Numbered from the stretch's first letter, positions 7,649 through 18,290 are shown. The stretch is 64,000 bases of DNA from Pseudonocardia acidicola (GCF_012911935.1 NZ_JAAXLA010000014.1:1-64000); one strand, 5' to 3'. Notes: generated by a model from the sequence alone, not told the origin. Program-made: numbers and translations.

Positions 7649-8641
7649 GCTGGGCTCGGGCATGAGCAGGTTCTCGACCGGCCGCCGCGGGGTCGCCGCG
7701 ACCGGCCACCCGTATCCGATGCGCAGCACCGCCTGCGGCGGGTGCGCGCCGCTGATGAGCCTGCGCAGCTTCTCGCGGATCTCGGGCACCTCGGTCAGCT
7801 GGGACAGGAACGACACGGCCAACCCGTGCACGGTCGCGGTGAGCAGCACGTGTTCCAGCGCCAGGCCGGCCTGCAGTTCGGCGTCCGGTCCGGCGAGGTG
7901 CGCGCTCAGCACCGCGATGAGTGGCTCGTTCTCGAAATCCTTGCCGTCGACCCGGGTCCGGCCGCGCCCGGCGGTGAAGTCGCGCAGCACCCAGGTGTCC
8001 TGCTCCTCGGGCAGCGGGCCACCGGCCGAGGCCGGCACCCCGTCGCAGCGACCGTCCTCCGCCCCGGTCCACGCGGCGAGCTCGGCCCGGAAGCCCGGGT
8101 CGGCCATCTGGATCTCGTGGGCCTGCGCCGCGAGCCGTCCGACCTCGGCCCGCTCGGCCGGCCCGGCCACGATGTGCAGCCACCCGTTCTCGTCGAGCGC
8201 TGCCCGGCGCAGCGCGTGCTGTTCGGGCGCCGCGACGGCGGTGTCGCTGAACGGGCGGCGGTTGGTGCGCCGCAGGGGGAGCGCCCGCAGCAGCCGGGTG
8301 AGCTGCGGGGTGGGCGTCTTGCGCCCGCCGTGGCGGACGACCGCGAGGAGTTCCGGTTGCCCACGGACGGGGTACAGCGTGACGATCGGCCGGATCCCCA
8401 GACCCAGCAGGGCGGTGCGCAGGTTGAACAGCGCGGCGCCGCACGCCAGCCGCAGTTCCCGGTCGTCGGGGTCGGACACCGGCAGTCGCCGCGCCGGGTC
8501 GGTGTGCAACTCGATCGCGTGCGGCGTCACCCGGAACCGCCAGGGCTGCGTGTTGTGCACCGACGGGGCCCGGCCGGCGGCGCGCAACAGGCTCGCGACC
8601 TGGTCGGAGTCCAGTCCGAGGGCAGCGGGAATCGTGCTCAT
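7637..8641 (-). CDS. Acg-family nitroreductase-like protein
   Basis: The 334-residue protein has the Acg hallmark RAPSVHNTQPWRF near the N-terminus, a second paired segment (LPLRRTNRRPFSDT) and the C-terminal LRIGYGWPVAATPRRPVE. This is the layout of M. tuberculosis Acg (Rv2032), Rv3127 and Rv3131. Acg proteins bind FMN, carry a lid that blocks the site, and seem to store flavin rather than act as active nitroreductases. All are DosR-induced. The ATG at 8641 has a GGAGAGG ribosome-binding site. It is divergent from the DevS-type kinase gene; a second Acg-like gene lies 2.7 kb away. Confidence 0.93.
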   Translation of the reverse strand: MSTIPAALGLDSDQVASLLRAAGRAPSVHNTQPWRFRVTPHAIELHTDPARRLPVSDPDDRELRLACGAALFNLRTALLGLGIRPIVTLYPVRGQPELLAVVRHGGRKTPTPQLTRLLRALPLRRTNRRPFSDTAVAAPEQHALRRAALDENGWLHIVAGPAERAEVGRLAAQAHEIQMADPGFRAELAAWTGAEDGRCDGVPASAGGPLPEEQDTWVLRDFTAGRGRTRVDGKDFENEPLIAVLSAHLAGPDAELQAGLALEHVLLTATVHGLAVSFLSQLTEVPEIREKLRRLISGAHPPQAVLRIGYGWPVAATPRRPVENLLMPEPSTAR

Positions 8642-8715
8642 CGCGCCTCTCCGTCGGGGAGGAGGTCCGGGTCCGTACCGGCCCGGATCGCCCACACCCT
8701 GCTTGCCTGCGCCCA

Positions 8716-8729
8716 GGGCCGATACGGCC
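8716..8729. promoter_or_regulatory. Degenerate DevR/DosR-type box between nitroreductase and devS
   Basis: AGGGCCGATACGGCC (8715-8729) keeps the left half AGGGCCGAT of the perfect devR box, but the right half is shifted by one base. It lies 75-88 bases before the nitroreductase start and about 130 before devS. Confidence 0.35.
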
Positions 8730-8807
8730 GAATGCCCTTCCGGGGCAAGGCGAACCGCCCCACCATCCCGGTGCGCAGGGCTGCTTGCCCGGGTTCGGGG
8801 ACCGTGA

Positions 8808-10589
<1,782 letters not shown>

Positions 10590-10593
10590 GCGC

Positions 10594-11256
10594 TCAGGCG
10601 GGCCGGTTGCGGCCCCCGGCCCGGCGGCGCTCGGTCGCGTAGACGGCGGCCTCGGTGCGCCGGGCGAAGCCGAGCTTGTGCAGCAGCGAGGACACGTAGT
10701 TCTTGACCGTCTTCTCGGCCAGGTACATCTCGGCGCCGATCTGGCGGTTGGTGAGCCCGTCGGCGATCAGGTTGAGGATGCGCTGTTCCTGGGGGGAGAG
10801 CGCGTCGTAGCGCGGGTCGGTGGGGTCGTCGCCCTTGCGCAGTCGTTCCAGCACGAGGGCGGTCGCCTTGGGGTCGAGCAGTGAGCCGCCGGCGGCGATG
10901 GTGCGCACCGCGCCGATGAGGTCGACGCCGGCGACCTGTTTGAGCAGGTAGCCGGCGGCGCCGGCCATGATCGCGCCGAACAGTGCCTCGTCGTCGGAGT
11001 AGGAGGTCAGCATCAGGCAGGCCGGTGGGGGTTGCACCGAGGAGCGGAGGTCGCGGCAGACGGAGACGCCTTCGCCGTCGGGGAGGCGGACGTCGAGGAG
11101 GGCGACGTCGGGGCGCAGGGCGGGGATGCGGGCCAGTGCCTGTGCGGCTGTGCCGGCCTCTCCGACGACCTCGATGTCGTCCTCGGTCTCCAGTAGTTGG
11201 GCGATGCCGCGGCGGACGATCTCATGATCGTCGAGCAGGAACACGGAGATGGTCAC
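10594..11256 (-). CDS. devR: DevR/DosR-type NarL-family response regulator
   Basis: The 220-residue regulator has a receiver domain with acidic pair Asp9-Asp10, phosphorylation site Asp55 in VALLDVRLPDG, the Ser/Thr switch (LTSYSD) and Lys105 in YLLKQVAG. These are followed by a LuxR-type DNA-binding domain with LSPQEQRILNLIADGLTNRQIG and the recognition helix EKTVKNYVSSLLHKLG. That helix is almost identical to the DosR recognition helix (KTVKNYVSRLLAKLG, from memory). It is expected to be phosphorylated by the adjacent DevS and to bind the GGGNC-N4-GNCCC palindromes in this window. A perfect palindrome 79 bases upstream suggests autoregulation. Confidence 0.95.
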   Translation of the reverse strand: MTISVFLLDDHEIVRRGIAQLLETEDDIEVVGEAGTAAQALARIPALRPDVALLDVRLPDGEGVSVCRDLRSSVQPPPACLMLTSYSDDEALFGAIMAGAAGYLLKQVAGVDLIGAVRTIAAGGSLLDPKATALVLERLRKGDDPTDPRYDALSPQEQRILNLIADGLTNRQIGAEMYLAEKTVKNYVSSLLHKLGFARRTEAAVYATERRRAGGRNRPA

Positions 11257-11334
11257 GGCCGACCCTCCTCCCGGTCCGGTATGCAGACGCTACCCCGGCC
11301 GACCGGCCCAGCATCCCGATCACATGACCCCCCT

Positions 11335-11358
11335 GGCCAGGGCCGATCGGCCCTGGCC
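11335..11358. promoter_or_regulatory. Perfect 24-bp palindrome ahead of devR (best DevR box)
   Basis: The core AGGGCCGATCGGCCCT (11339-11354) is a perfect palindrome centred on GATC and extends by four more paired bases on each side (GGCC). It lies 79-102 bases upstream of the devR start. It resembles the operator described for the Streptomyces DevR homologue OsdR (from memory). It could also act as a hairpin at the 3' end of the nitroreductase gene. Confidence 0.75.
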
Positions 11359-11375
11359 GTGCGCGGCCGCACGAG

Positions 11376-12308
11376 TCAGGCCGGCAGCAGGACGGAGCTG
11401 AGCGGCCGCCGGGGGGTGGCGGGCAGCGCCGCGGCGCCGTCGGGCAGCCAGCCGACCCGGAGCATCAGCTGCGGCTGCCCGCAGGTGCGGGGTGGGTGGT
11501 CGCCCGGCGGGTGGTGGGCCTCGGGCTGGCGGAGCAGCGTGCTGGCCAGGCCCAGCCGGGTCGCCGCGAGCAGTACCGCGCTGGCCGCCTCGCCGGCCCG
11601 GAGCCGGTCGATGATCCCGTCCGCCGCCGTGGTGATCATCAGCAGGTAGCTGCCGTCGGCTGTGCGGGAGATCCGCCGCGGAGCCGGCGGCAGGTCCGCG
11701 GCCGCGTCGCCCTCCGGAGGGTCCGGGGCCCATACGACCAGCTCGTCGGAGAACCCGATGGCGTGCCGCGGGCGCGAGGCGGCCTCGGTGAGGGCGGCGT
11801 GCAGGCGCGCCCGGACGGTCTCGCCGGTGACCGGGAGCAGGGCGGCCCCGCACGCCGCGGCGTGCGCGCGGAGGGTGTCGAGGTGCGCGCTGCGGACCGG
11901 CCGCGGACCGAAGCGGCGCCGGTCGGTGCGGCGATGCTCGATCACGGCCGCCAGGCTCGCCTCGTCGGGGTCGGGTGCGTGCCCCACCACCAGCACGGTC
12001 GCCAGGTGCGCGGGGTTGCCGGGATCGGGCAGCCGCAGTGTCCGGGTGGCGCAGTCGGATCCGGCCAGCGCGACCCGGAGATGGTGCAGCGCGGCTCCGC
12101 AGCTGAGCACGAGATCGCGCCGGTCCGGGTCGAGCGCGGCCACCTGCCGGGTGTCGTCGGCGTGCAGTTCGACCGTCCTGTCCCCGACCCGCCACTTCCA
12201 GGGCTGGGAGTTGCGCGTCGACGGGGCGCGCAGGGCCTGCTCGATCGCCCGGCGCGCCACCTCGCTGCTCGCCGGGCCGGCAGACGCGCGGACGGCCGCT
12301 GTGCTCAC
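11376..12308 (-). CDS. Second Acg-family nitroreductase-like protein
   Basis: The 310-residue protein repeats the Acg layout: RAPSTRNSQPWKWRV near the start, the internal HRRTDRRRFGPRPV segment and the C-terminal LMLRVGWLPDG with an ATPRRPL end. It is about 24 residues shorter than the paralogue at 7.6 kb and is divergent in sequence, so the pair is not a recent duplication. FMN binding is expected from the family. The gene is upstream of devR on the same strand with a 119-base gap containing the devR palindrome. An AGGGCCGAAGGTCCT box lies 36-49 bases before the start, a typical activator position. Confidence 0.9.
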   Translation of the reverse strand: MSTAAVRASAGPASSEVARRAIEQALRAPSTRNSQPWKWRVGDRTVELHADDTRQVAALDPDRRDLVLSCGAALHHLRVALAGSDCATRTLRLPDPGNPAHLATVLVVGHAPDPDEASLAAVIEHRRTDRRRFGPRPVRSAHLDTLRAHAAACGAALLPVTGETVRARLHAALTEAASRPRHAIGFSDELVVWAPDPPEGDAAADLPPAPRRISRTADGSYLLMITTAADGIIDRLRAGEAASAVLLAATRLGLASTLLRQPEAHHPPGDHPPRTCGQPQLMLRVGWLPDGAAALPATPRRPLSSVLLPA

Positions 12309-12343
12309 GGCGCCAGGGTTTCCCGGGTGGCCCGCCGCAATCA

Positions 12344-12357
12344 GGGCCGAAGGTCCT
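12344..12357. promoter_or_regulatory. DevR/DosR-type box between nitroreductase and CBS-BON gene
   Basis: GGGCCGAAGGTCCT, flanked by A and C, has one mismatch to GGGNC-N4-GNCCC. It is 36-49 bases before the nitroreductase start and about 135 bases before the divergent CBS-BON gene, so one site could serve both. Confidence 0.6.
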
Positions 12358-12491
12358 CTCTCGGTGCTGGCGCAGCGGGTTGTGCCGGGCGGGCTGGAGG
12401 ACCTGCCCGGGTGGGCCCAGCGGCCCTGGCGCCTCGCGGCGGGCCGTGCCTAGCGTCGGGTCCGGTGCCCGACCCCACCAGGAGGAAACGC

Positions 12492-13043
12492 ATGCGCGTC
12501 CGTCAGGTCATGTCCGCCCCGCTGGCCGCGGTGTCCCCGCAGACACCGGTCGAGCGCGCGGCGGCGCTCCTCACCGAGGGCGGAGCGACCCTGCTGCCCG
12601 TGATCGACCCCGACGGTCTGCTGGTCGGTGTCGTCGGCCCTCGGGACCTGCCCACCGCCCCGGGGCGCCTCACCGTGGGTGACGTCATGACCACCGACGT
12701 GCTCGTCACGCACCCGGAGGAGGGTGTCGCGGACATGGTCACGGTGCTGCGCGAGGCCGGCCTGCGCGCCGCGCCGGTCGTGCAGGGCGACACCCTCGTC
12801 GGGATGGTGGACTACCGGGACCTCGTCCACGCCTGGGCCCGTTCCGACGAGCTGATCAGGGCCGACGTGCAGCACTTGCTGGACGACGAGCGCGGGCCCG
12901 ACCGCTGGCGGGTGTCGGTGCACGACGGCGACGTGACGCTGCACGGCCCGGCTGCGGACGCGGCTGCCGTGCGGCTGGCCGACTCCGTGCTGGGGGTGAC
13001 CGCGATCAGGGTCGTGGAGGAGCCCCGGGTCCGCGCCACCTGA
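12492..13043 (+). CDS. CBS-pair plus BON domain protein
   Basis: The 183-residue protein has two CBS motifs (residues about 5-55 and 62-118: VRQVMSAPLAAVSP and VGDVMTTDVLVTHPE). A C-terminal BON-like domain follows (about 125-180) with the typical RVSVHDGDVTLHGPAADAAA strand-turn-strand. BON domains bind membranes or phospholipid, or mediate protein contact; CBS pairs sense nucleotides. Several DosR-regulon-like clusters of environmental actinomycetes carry this fusion. The ATG at 12492 follows a strong GGAGGAAA. It is divergent from the Acg-like gene and shares its DevR-type box. Confidence 0.9.
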   Translation: MRVRQVMSAPLAAVSPQTPVERAAALLTEGGATLLPVIDPDGLLVGVVGPRDLPTAPGRLTVGDVMTTDVLVTHPEEGVADMVTVLREAGLRAAPVVQGDTLVGMVDYRDLVHAWARSDELIRADVQHLLDDERGPDRWRVSVHDGDVTLHGPAADAAAVRLADSVLGVTAIRVVEEPRVRAT

Positions 13044-13054
13044 CCGGGCCGGGC

Positions 13055-14368
13055 TCACGGCTCGGGCACGGGTCCGCCGTCGGCCGGTACGAGGAGGGTG
13101 AACGTCGGCGGTGCGGGCCGGGCCAACAGCAGCCGGCCGCCCTCGGCCTCGGCGAGGCTGCGCGCGAGGGCCAGCCCGATGCCGTGCCCCGCGGCCTCAC
13201 CGGACCGGCGCTTGAACAGCTCCGGCTCGGAGGTGGTGATGCCCGCGCCCTCGTCGGCGACGTCGATCGCGAGCACCCCGCCGCCGCCCGCGTCGCGCAC
13301 CGTGACCATGACCGTGCCGGCGCCGTGCGCGACGGCGTTGTCCAGCAGCACGGTGAGGACCTGGCGGACCGCGGCCGTCGACGCCCTCGACGGTGGCGCG
13401 TCGGGGGCGGGATGGATCCGCAGCGCGCGCCCGGCGGCCGCGAGCGGGCCCGTCCACTGGTCGCGGATCTCGTCGAGCAACGCGCCGAGGTCCAGCGGGC
13501 CGTTCTGCGAGGTGGCGTCGCGGGCCAGTGCGAGCAGGTCCTCGACGGTCTGCTCGAGGCGGTCGGTGGCCGCGACGCCGGCGGTGATCGCGTCCCGCAG
13601 GTGGTCCGTGCCGGGGGTCTCGAGCGCGGCCTCGAGGCCGAGCCGCAACCCCGTCAGCGGGGTGCGCAGCTGGTGCGAGGCATCCGCGGAGAACGCGCGC
13701 TCACGCGCCAGCAGCACGCCGAGCCGCGCCGCGGTGCTGTTGAGCGCACGGCCGACCGCGTCGATCTCGGTGACGCCGACGGGGCTGGTCCGCACGCTGA
13801 AGTCACCCTCGCCGAGCCGCCCCGCGGCGGCGGCGAGGTCCTCGAGCGGCCGGGCCATCCGGGCGGCCAGACTGCGGGCCACCGCGAGCACCAACCCGAG
13901 GACCAGCACGCCCAGTCCGAGCATCGCCACCCAGACCACCGCGGCCCGGGCGAACACCTCGGCGCGCGTGGTCGCGGCGCGCACGGTCCAGGTGCCCTGC
14001 CCGTCCTCCACCACGGGGACGGCGACGACGAGGTCCCAGCTGTCGTGCGACGCGGAGATCTCCCCGGAGCGGGCGGCGAGCGCCGTGGTCTCGTCGGCCC
14101 CGGCCGGGCCGGCCCCGAGGAAGCGCCGCCCGGCGGCGTCGTAGAGGCCGAGGGCGACGGTGGAGTCGGCGTTGCCGAGACTGCTCGGGGTGCGCCCGCG
14201 GGCGAGGTCGACCGAGACCGTGAGCGCCGAGACGTCGGCGATGCGCTCGAGCTCGGCGCGCTCGTCGTCGAGCAGGTACTTCACCACGCCGGCGGCCAGC
14301 GGAATCCCGAACAGGGCGATCGCCAGCACGGCGGCGAGCACGGTGAGTCCGACGATCCGGCGTCGCAC
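13055..14368 (-). CDS. Membrane sensor histidine kinase (OmpR-type pair)
   Basis: The roughly 437-residue kinase has a first membrane helix (residues about 7-28), an extracytoplasmic sensor loop and a second helix (about 150-175). HAMP, a HisKA domain with phosphoacceptor His in FSADASHQLRTPLTGLRL, and a HATPase with LLDNAVAHGAG and DEGAGI follow. I chose the GTG at 14368 (VRRRIVGL) because a GGAGA site precedes it; the ATG at 14425 would add 19 unlikely residues. It is downstream of its cognate response regulator on the same strand. The signal is unknown. This class (CseC/PrrB-like) often answers to envelope stress, which fits the LCP cell-wall gene next to it. Confidence 0.88.
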   Translation of the reverse strand: MRRRIVGLTVLAAVLAIALFGIPLAAGVVKYLLDDERAELERIADVSALTVSVDLARGRTPSSLGNADSTVALGLYDAAGRRFLGAGPAGADETTALAARSGEISASHDSWDLVVAVPVVEDGQGTWTVRAATTRAEVFARAAVVWVAMLGLGVLVLGLVLAVARSLAARMARPLEDLAAAAGRLGEGDFSVRTSPVGVTEIDAVGRALNSTAARLGVLLARERAFSADASHQLRTPLTGLRLGLEAALETPGTDHLRDAITAGVAATDRLEQTVEDLLALARDATSQNGPLDLGALLDEIRDQWTGPLAAAGRALRIHPAPDAPPSRASTAAVRQVLTVLLDNAVAHGAGTVMVTVRDAGGGGVLAIDVADEGAGITTSEPELFKRRSGEAAGHGIGLALARSLAEAEGGRLLLARPAPPTFTLLVPADGGPVPEP

Positions 14369-14513
14369 CGAGAGGTCTCCGTTCTGCTCCGGTCGCCGCG
14401 CGGTCCGGGCGACCGACGCCAGCATGCCGTCCGGCCTCGAGGGCGGTGCGGGCGGTGTGCGAATCGGCGTCCGGTGTGTCGCGGACGCCACTGGTGGGCG
14501 GCGGCTGCGCCGT

Positions 14514-15224
14514 TCAGACCTCGTCGTCGGACGGGATCTCGAGGCGGTAGCCGTGCCCGCGCAGGGTGACGATCCGCGGCACGGCGGCACCGGTTGCCTC
14601 GACGTGCTCGGCGATCTTGCGGCGGAGCGCGGCGACGTGCACGTCGAGGGTCTTGGTCGAACCGAACCAGTGCTCGTCCCAGACCTCGGCCATGAGGGTC
14701 TCCCGCCCGACGGCGACGTCGGGCTCGGCGGCCAGCCGGGCCAGGAGGTCGAACTCCTTGGCGCGCAACCGCAGCTCGCGGCCGGCGATCGTGACCCGCC
14801 GGCTCGCCGGGTCGACCAGCAGGTCACCCAGCGGGCGGGCCGGGGTGGCGGAGGGCTTGGGTGCGCCGCGGCGCAGGTGTGCCCGTACCCGGGCGTGCAG
14901 CTCGGTGAGCCGTACCGGCTTGGTCAGGTAGTCGTCGGCCCCGGCCTCCAGCCCGACGACGACGTCCATCTCGGTGGTCCGCGCGGTCAGCATCACCAGC
15001 ACCGTCCCGGGCTGCGCGGTTCGCAGCCGCCGGCACACCTCGACGCCGTCCAGATCGGGCAGGCCCAGGTCCAGCAGCACCAGGTCGAACTCGGTCGTCG
15101 TGGCCCGGCGCAGCGCCTGCACGCCGGAGCGCTCCCAGACGACCTCGTGACCGTGCGCGCGGAGACTGGACTCCAGGACCTCTCCGATGGTCCGGTCGTC
15201 CTCCACCACCAGTAGTCGACTCAC
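14514..15224 (-). CDS. OmpR-family response regulator
   Basis: The 236-residue regulator starts SRLLVVEDDRTIGEVL and has phosphorylation Asp in LVLLDLGLPDLDG. The switch residues are in VMLTART and DYLTKPV. A winged-helix Trans_reg_C domain ends in STKTLDVHVAALRRKI and RIVTLRGHGYRLE. The GTG at 15224 is the natural start; the 13 extra residues back to 15263 lack domain character. It pairs with the kinase 145 bases downstream. It is divergent from the LCP gene, with 269 bases between their starts that hold no clear operator, so autoregulation or LCP control is only a guess. Confidence 0.9.
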   Translation of the reverse strand: MSRLLVVEDDRTIGEVLESSLRAHGHEVVWERSGVQALRRATTTEFDLVLLDLGLPDLDGVEVCRRLRTAQPGTVLVMLTARTTEMDVVVGLEAGADDYLTKPVRLTELHARVRAHLRRGAPKPSATPARPLGDLLVDPASRRVTIAGRELRLRAKEFDLLARLAAEPDVAVGRETLMAEVWDEHWFGSTKTLDVHVAALRRKIAEHVEATGAAVPRIVTLRGHGYRLEIPSDDEV

Positions 15225-15493
15225 GCGCTCAGGGTAGTGAGCCGGCTCCGACGTTCGTCGCAACGGCGCTGCGATCGGGGCGCCGGTGCGGGTCCTGCGC
15301 CCGGTTCCGGCGGATGCGCGGTGTGCCGGCCGCTGTCCGGAGCAGCCGCACAGGCCCGAACCGAGTAGTTCTCGGGGCCGACTCTATCCCCTCTGACCTG
15401 CGGGAACGTTACGATCCGGGCAGCGCGACAGCTGCGTAACGGACGGGGCTTGTCCGGAGAGTTCACCGGTGTCCGTCAGCGCTCGCGCGGGGG

Positions 15494-16684
15494 GTGGCCG
15501 GTATGACGATCCCGGCGGGAACCGAGGTTCCGATCCGCCGGCGGCGCGCCGCACGGGTGGCGCGGGCGCTGGTCGCGCTGGTCTCTGCGCTGGTCATCGC
15601 GATCACCGGATACGGCTGGTTCCAGGTGCACGGCCTGGTGACCGGGCTGACCGGAGCCGATGTCATCGCCCCCGGGGCCCGCACGGCGGAGCAGAACATC
15701 CTGCTGATCGGCCTGGACAGCCGCACCGACGCGCAGGGCAACCCGCTACCGCAGGACCTGCTCGCCCAGCTGCACGCCGGAGCGAGCACTGACGGTGGCG
15801 GCCTCACCGACACGATGCTGCTGGTGCACATCCCCGCGGGCGGTGGGTCGGCCACGGTCATCTCCATCCCGCGCGACTCCTACGTGCGGATCGCCGGCGG
15901 GTACGGCACCCACAAGATCAACTCGGCGTTCGCATACGGCCGCAACACCGCCGTCGACGCGCTGAAGGGCACCGGGATGAGCGGGCCGGCGCTGGAGACC
16001 CAGGCCGACGCGGCCGGCGCGCGTACCGCGATCGCGACGGTGGAGCAGCTCACCGGCGTGCGGATCACCCACTTCGCCGCGGTCAACCTCGTCGGCTTCT
16101 ACGACATCAGCCAGGCCGTGGGCGGGGTCCCGGTCTGCCTCCTCGCCCCCGTGCACGACGAGTTGTCGGGGGCCGACTTCCCGGCCGGCCCGCAGACCGT
16201 CCAGGGCGCCGCCGCGCTCGCCTTCGTGCGCCAGCGGCACGGCCTGCGCAACGGCGACCTGGACCGGGTCCGCCGCCAGCAGGCCTTCCTCGCGGGGCTG
16301 GCCCGCACCGTGCTCTCGGCGGGCACGCTGACCGATCCGGCCGCCCTGGGCAGGCTCGCCGCGGCTCTGCAGCGGGCGGTCACCATCGACCAGGGCTGGG
16401 ACCTGACCGCGTTCGCCGGGCAACTCCGGCTCAACCCCGGCACGATCACCTTCACGACGATCCCGGTGGGCACGCTGGCCCTGCAGACCCCGTCGGACGG
16501 CGAGGCGGTCCAGGTCGACCCGCAGGAGGTGGCCGCGTTCGTCCGGGCGGTGGATGCCGGGTCGCCCGCGCCGGCGGTGCCCGGCTCGGCGCCCGTCGCC
16601 CCAGGGCCTGCGAGCAGTGGATCGGACCTGGTCCCGCCGGTGCCACGGCCGTTCACCGCGTCCGCGCCGGCCTGCGTGAACTGA
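15494..16684 (+). CDS. LytR-CpsA-Psr (LCP) family cell-wall glycopolymer ligase
   Basis: The 396-residue protein has a cytoplasmic basic N-terminus, one membrane anchor (about residues 22-45) and an extracytoplasmic LCP domain. That domain contains QNILLIGLDSR, the acidic GLTDTMLLVHI, the arginine motif VISIPRDSYV and the later FVRQRHGLRNGDLDRVRRQQ. These arginine and aspartate residues bind the polyprenyl pyrophosphate substrate and metal. LCP enzymes attach arabinogalactan or other polymers to peptidoglycan. A proline-alanine-rich tail replaces the LytR_C domain seen in longer actinobacterial members. The start is GTG 15494 or ATG 15503, behind a G-rich site. Confidence 0.92.
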   Translation: MAGMTIPAGTEVPIRRRRAARVARALVALVSALVIAITGYGWFQVHGLVTGLTGADVIAPGARTAEQNILLIGLDSRTDAQGNPLPQDLLAQLHAGASTDGGGLTDTMLLVHIPAGGGSATVISIPRDSYVRIAGGYGTHKINSAFAYGRNTAVDALKGTGMSGPALETQADAAGARTAIATVEQLTGVRITHFAAVNLVGFYDISQAVGGVPVCLLAPVHDELSGADFPAGPQTVQGAAALAFVRQRHGLRNGDLDRVRRQQAFLAGLARTVLSAGTLTDPAALGRLAAALQRAVTIDQGWDLTAFAGQLRLNPGTITFTTIPVGTLALQTPSDGEAVQVDPQEVAAFVRAVDAGSPAPAVPGSAPVAPGPASSGSDLVPPVPRPFTASAPACVN

Positions 16685-16806
16685 CCAGGGCGCCCGCGAC
16701 GCCACCACGGCCGGGCATGGGGAGAATCGTGCCGAACGCTCACCGGAGGTGAGGCCGGCGCGATCCGCGCCCACCTACGGCCCGCGAACCGGTTCCGGCG
16801 AAGGAG

Positions 16807-16968
16807 ATGGTCCGTTTCAACGTCTTCCGGCCCGACGTGCCGGGCACCGGCCCGGCCCGGCTGCTGCCGGGCATGCCCAGCGGCCCGCAGCACTACCCCG
16901 CCCCGGACCAGCGGGACTTCTTCGCCGCCGGGCTGGCGCCCGTCGCCACGCCGGTCCGGGCCCGCTGA
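16807..16968 (+). CDS. Small ORF with good ribosome-binding site
   Basis: The 53-codon frame starts MVRFNVFRPDVPG behind AAGGAG. It carries LLPGMPSGPQHYPAPDQ, a proline- and glycine-rich stretch ending in DFFAAGLAPVATPVRAR. It has no membrane segment. It follows the LCP gene by 122 bases on the same strand and is closed by a 7-bp hairpin before the convergent kinase gene. It could be the detached C-terminus of a larger lost gene. I know no homologue. Confidence 0.4.
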   Translation: MVRFNVFRPDVPGTGPARLLPGMPSGPQHYPAPDQRDFFAAGLAPVATPVRAR

Positions 16969-17014
16969 CCCCGCTCGGCGCCCGGCGCCTGCGCGGCACA
17001 CGCACCGCGGGGCC

Positions 17015-17035
17015 CCGGGTGGGCTGTGCACCCGG
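17015..17035. terminator. Hairpin between converging genes
   Basis: CCGGGTG, a 7-base loop, CACCCGG. The perfect 7-bp stem lies between the small plus-strand ORF and the end of the minus-strand kinase gene. No T-run is present. Confidence 0.5.
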
Positions 17036-17045
17036 CGGCCGACGC

Positions 17046-18290
17046 TCAGCGGATCCGCGCAGCGCCCCGGGAGCCCTCCGCGGTGGGCAGCGTGATCCGC
17101 AGGGCCGCCCCGGGGCCCGGCCGGTCGAGCACCGTGACCCCGCCGCCGTGGGCGGCCGCGATCTCGCTGACCAGGGCCAGCCCGAGCCCGTAGCGGCGCT
17201 GCCCATCCGTGGCCCGCGCCCGCCCGGACACGAACCGCTCGAACAGCCGGGGTGCCAGGGCCGGGTCGATGCCCGGCCCGTCGTCGGTGACATCGATCAG
17301 CGCGTGCCCGTCACGAACGGCGAGGGTGACGCCGACCTCGTGCCGGGCGTGCCGCACGGCGTTGTCGACCAGCGCGGTCAGCGCCCGGCGCAGCGCGACC
17401 GGCGACCCCGGCACCCGCAGCGGGTCGGCGGGCTCCGGGCCGCTGAGCCGGACGTCGTGCTCCGCGGCGGCCGGGCCGGCTGCGTCGAGGACAGCGGCGG
17501 CGACCTCGGCCAGGTCGACCGGTTGCCGGGACCGCGCGGCGACCGGGTCGGCGGCCAGCAGGAGGTCCTCGAGGATCTCCCCGAGCCGGGCGCTGTCGGC
17601 GACGATGCCGGTGGCGTCCGCCAGCGCGGCATCGGGGTCCGCGCCACCGCGCAGTCGTCTGCGCAGCAGTTGGGCGCGGGTGCTCAGCAGCGTCAACGGG
17701 GTGCGCAGTTCGTGGCCCGCATCCGCGACGAAGCGGCGCTGCAGCGCGAGCGCCGCCGACAGCGGCCGCAGCGCCCGGTGGCCGAGCCACGCCCCGGCCA
17801 GGGCAGCCAGCAGCAGACCGGCGATGCCGCAGGCCAGCATCGTCGTGATCAGCCGGTCGCGTTCGGCGTGGTTCGCGCTCAGGTCCAGCACGCCCTGCAC
17901 GACCGTCCCGTCGTGCTGGCGCGCCGTCTCGATGAGGTACGCAGCGGCGCCGACCCGCCGGTCCACCACCTCGGGTGCCCCACCGGCGGCGGCCCGGGTG
18001 AGTGCCTCGGAGTCGGGCAGGCCGGCCGGCAGACCGGGCGTCGTGGCCGACCCGGCCGGGCCGCGCAGGACGAGCCAGACCCCGGACGGCGGGTCGGTCG
18101 TGTCGTCCGCGCGGGTCACCGCGGCGTTCAGCAGCGTGGTGGCCGCGGTGTGCTGGCTGTTCACCACCACGAACACGGCCGCGGCACACAGCAGCACCAC
18201 GATCGCCGAGACGAGCAGCGCCGCCTGCAGGCCCAGCCGCATCGCCGCGCGCCGCAGCAGAACGGCCTCGGCAGTGGCGCCCCTGCTCAC
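17046..18290 (-). CDS. Membrane sensor histidine kinase
   Basis: The 414-residue kinase has two membrane helices (residues about 18-45 and 150-172), a short extracytoplasmic sensor between them and no clear HAMP. The HisKA motif is RRFVADAGHELRTPLTLL and the ATPase has LVDNAVRHARHE, TDDGPGID and YGLGLALV. It begins with GTG, whose GTGA overlaps the stop of the upstream regulator gene, so kinase and regulator are co-translated. The ligand is unknown. It is one of three two-component systems within 10 kb and is unrelated to DevRS. Confidence 0.9.
   Translation of the reverse strand: MSRGATAEAVLLRRAAMRLGLQAALLVSAIVVLLCAAAVFVVVNSQHTAATTLLNAAVTRADDTTDPPSGVWLVLRGPAGSATTPGLPAGLPDSEALTRAAAGGAPEVVDRRVGAAAYLIETARQHDGTVVQGVLDLSANHAERDRLITTMLACGIAGLLLAALAGAWLGHRALRPLSAALALQRRFVADAGHELRTPLTLLSTRAQLLRRRLRGGADPDAALADATGIVADSARLGEILEDLLLAADPVAARSRQPVDLAEVAAAVLDAAGPAAAEHDVRLSGPEPADPLRVPGSPVALRRALTALVDNAVRHARHEVGVTLAVRDGHALIDVTDDGPGIDPALAPRLFERFVSGRARATDGQRRYGLGLALVSEIAAAHGGGVTVLDRPGPGAALRITLPTAEGSRGAARIR

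Noticed and set aside
12984-13060. Terminator between the CBS-BON gene and the convergent kinase
   Set aside because: Only 11 bases separate the stops and no stem longer than five pairs was found.
15225-15493. Extracytoplasmic sigma factor promoter (GGGAAC about 35 bases before TSS) ahead of the LCP gene
   Set aside because: GGGAAC is present near 15400, but no convincing -10 element at the right spacing.
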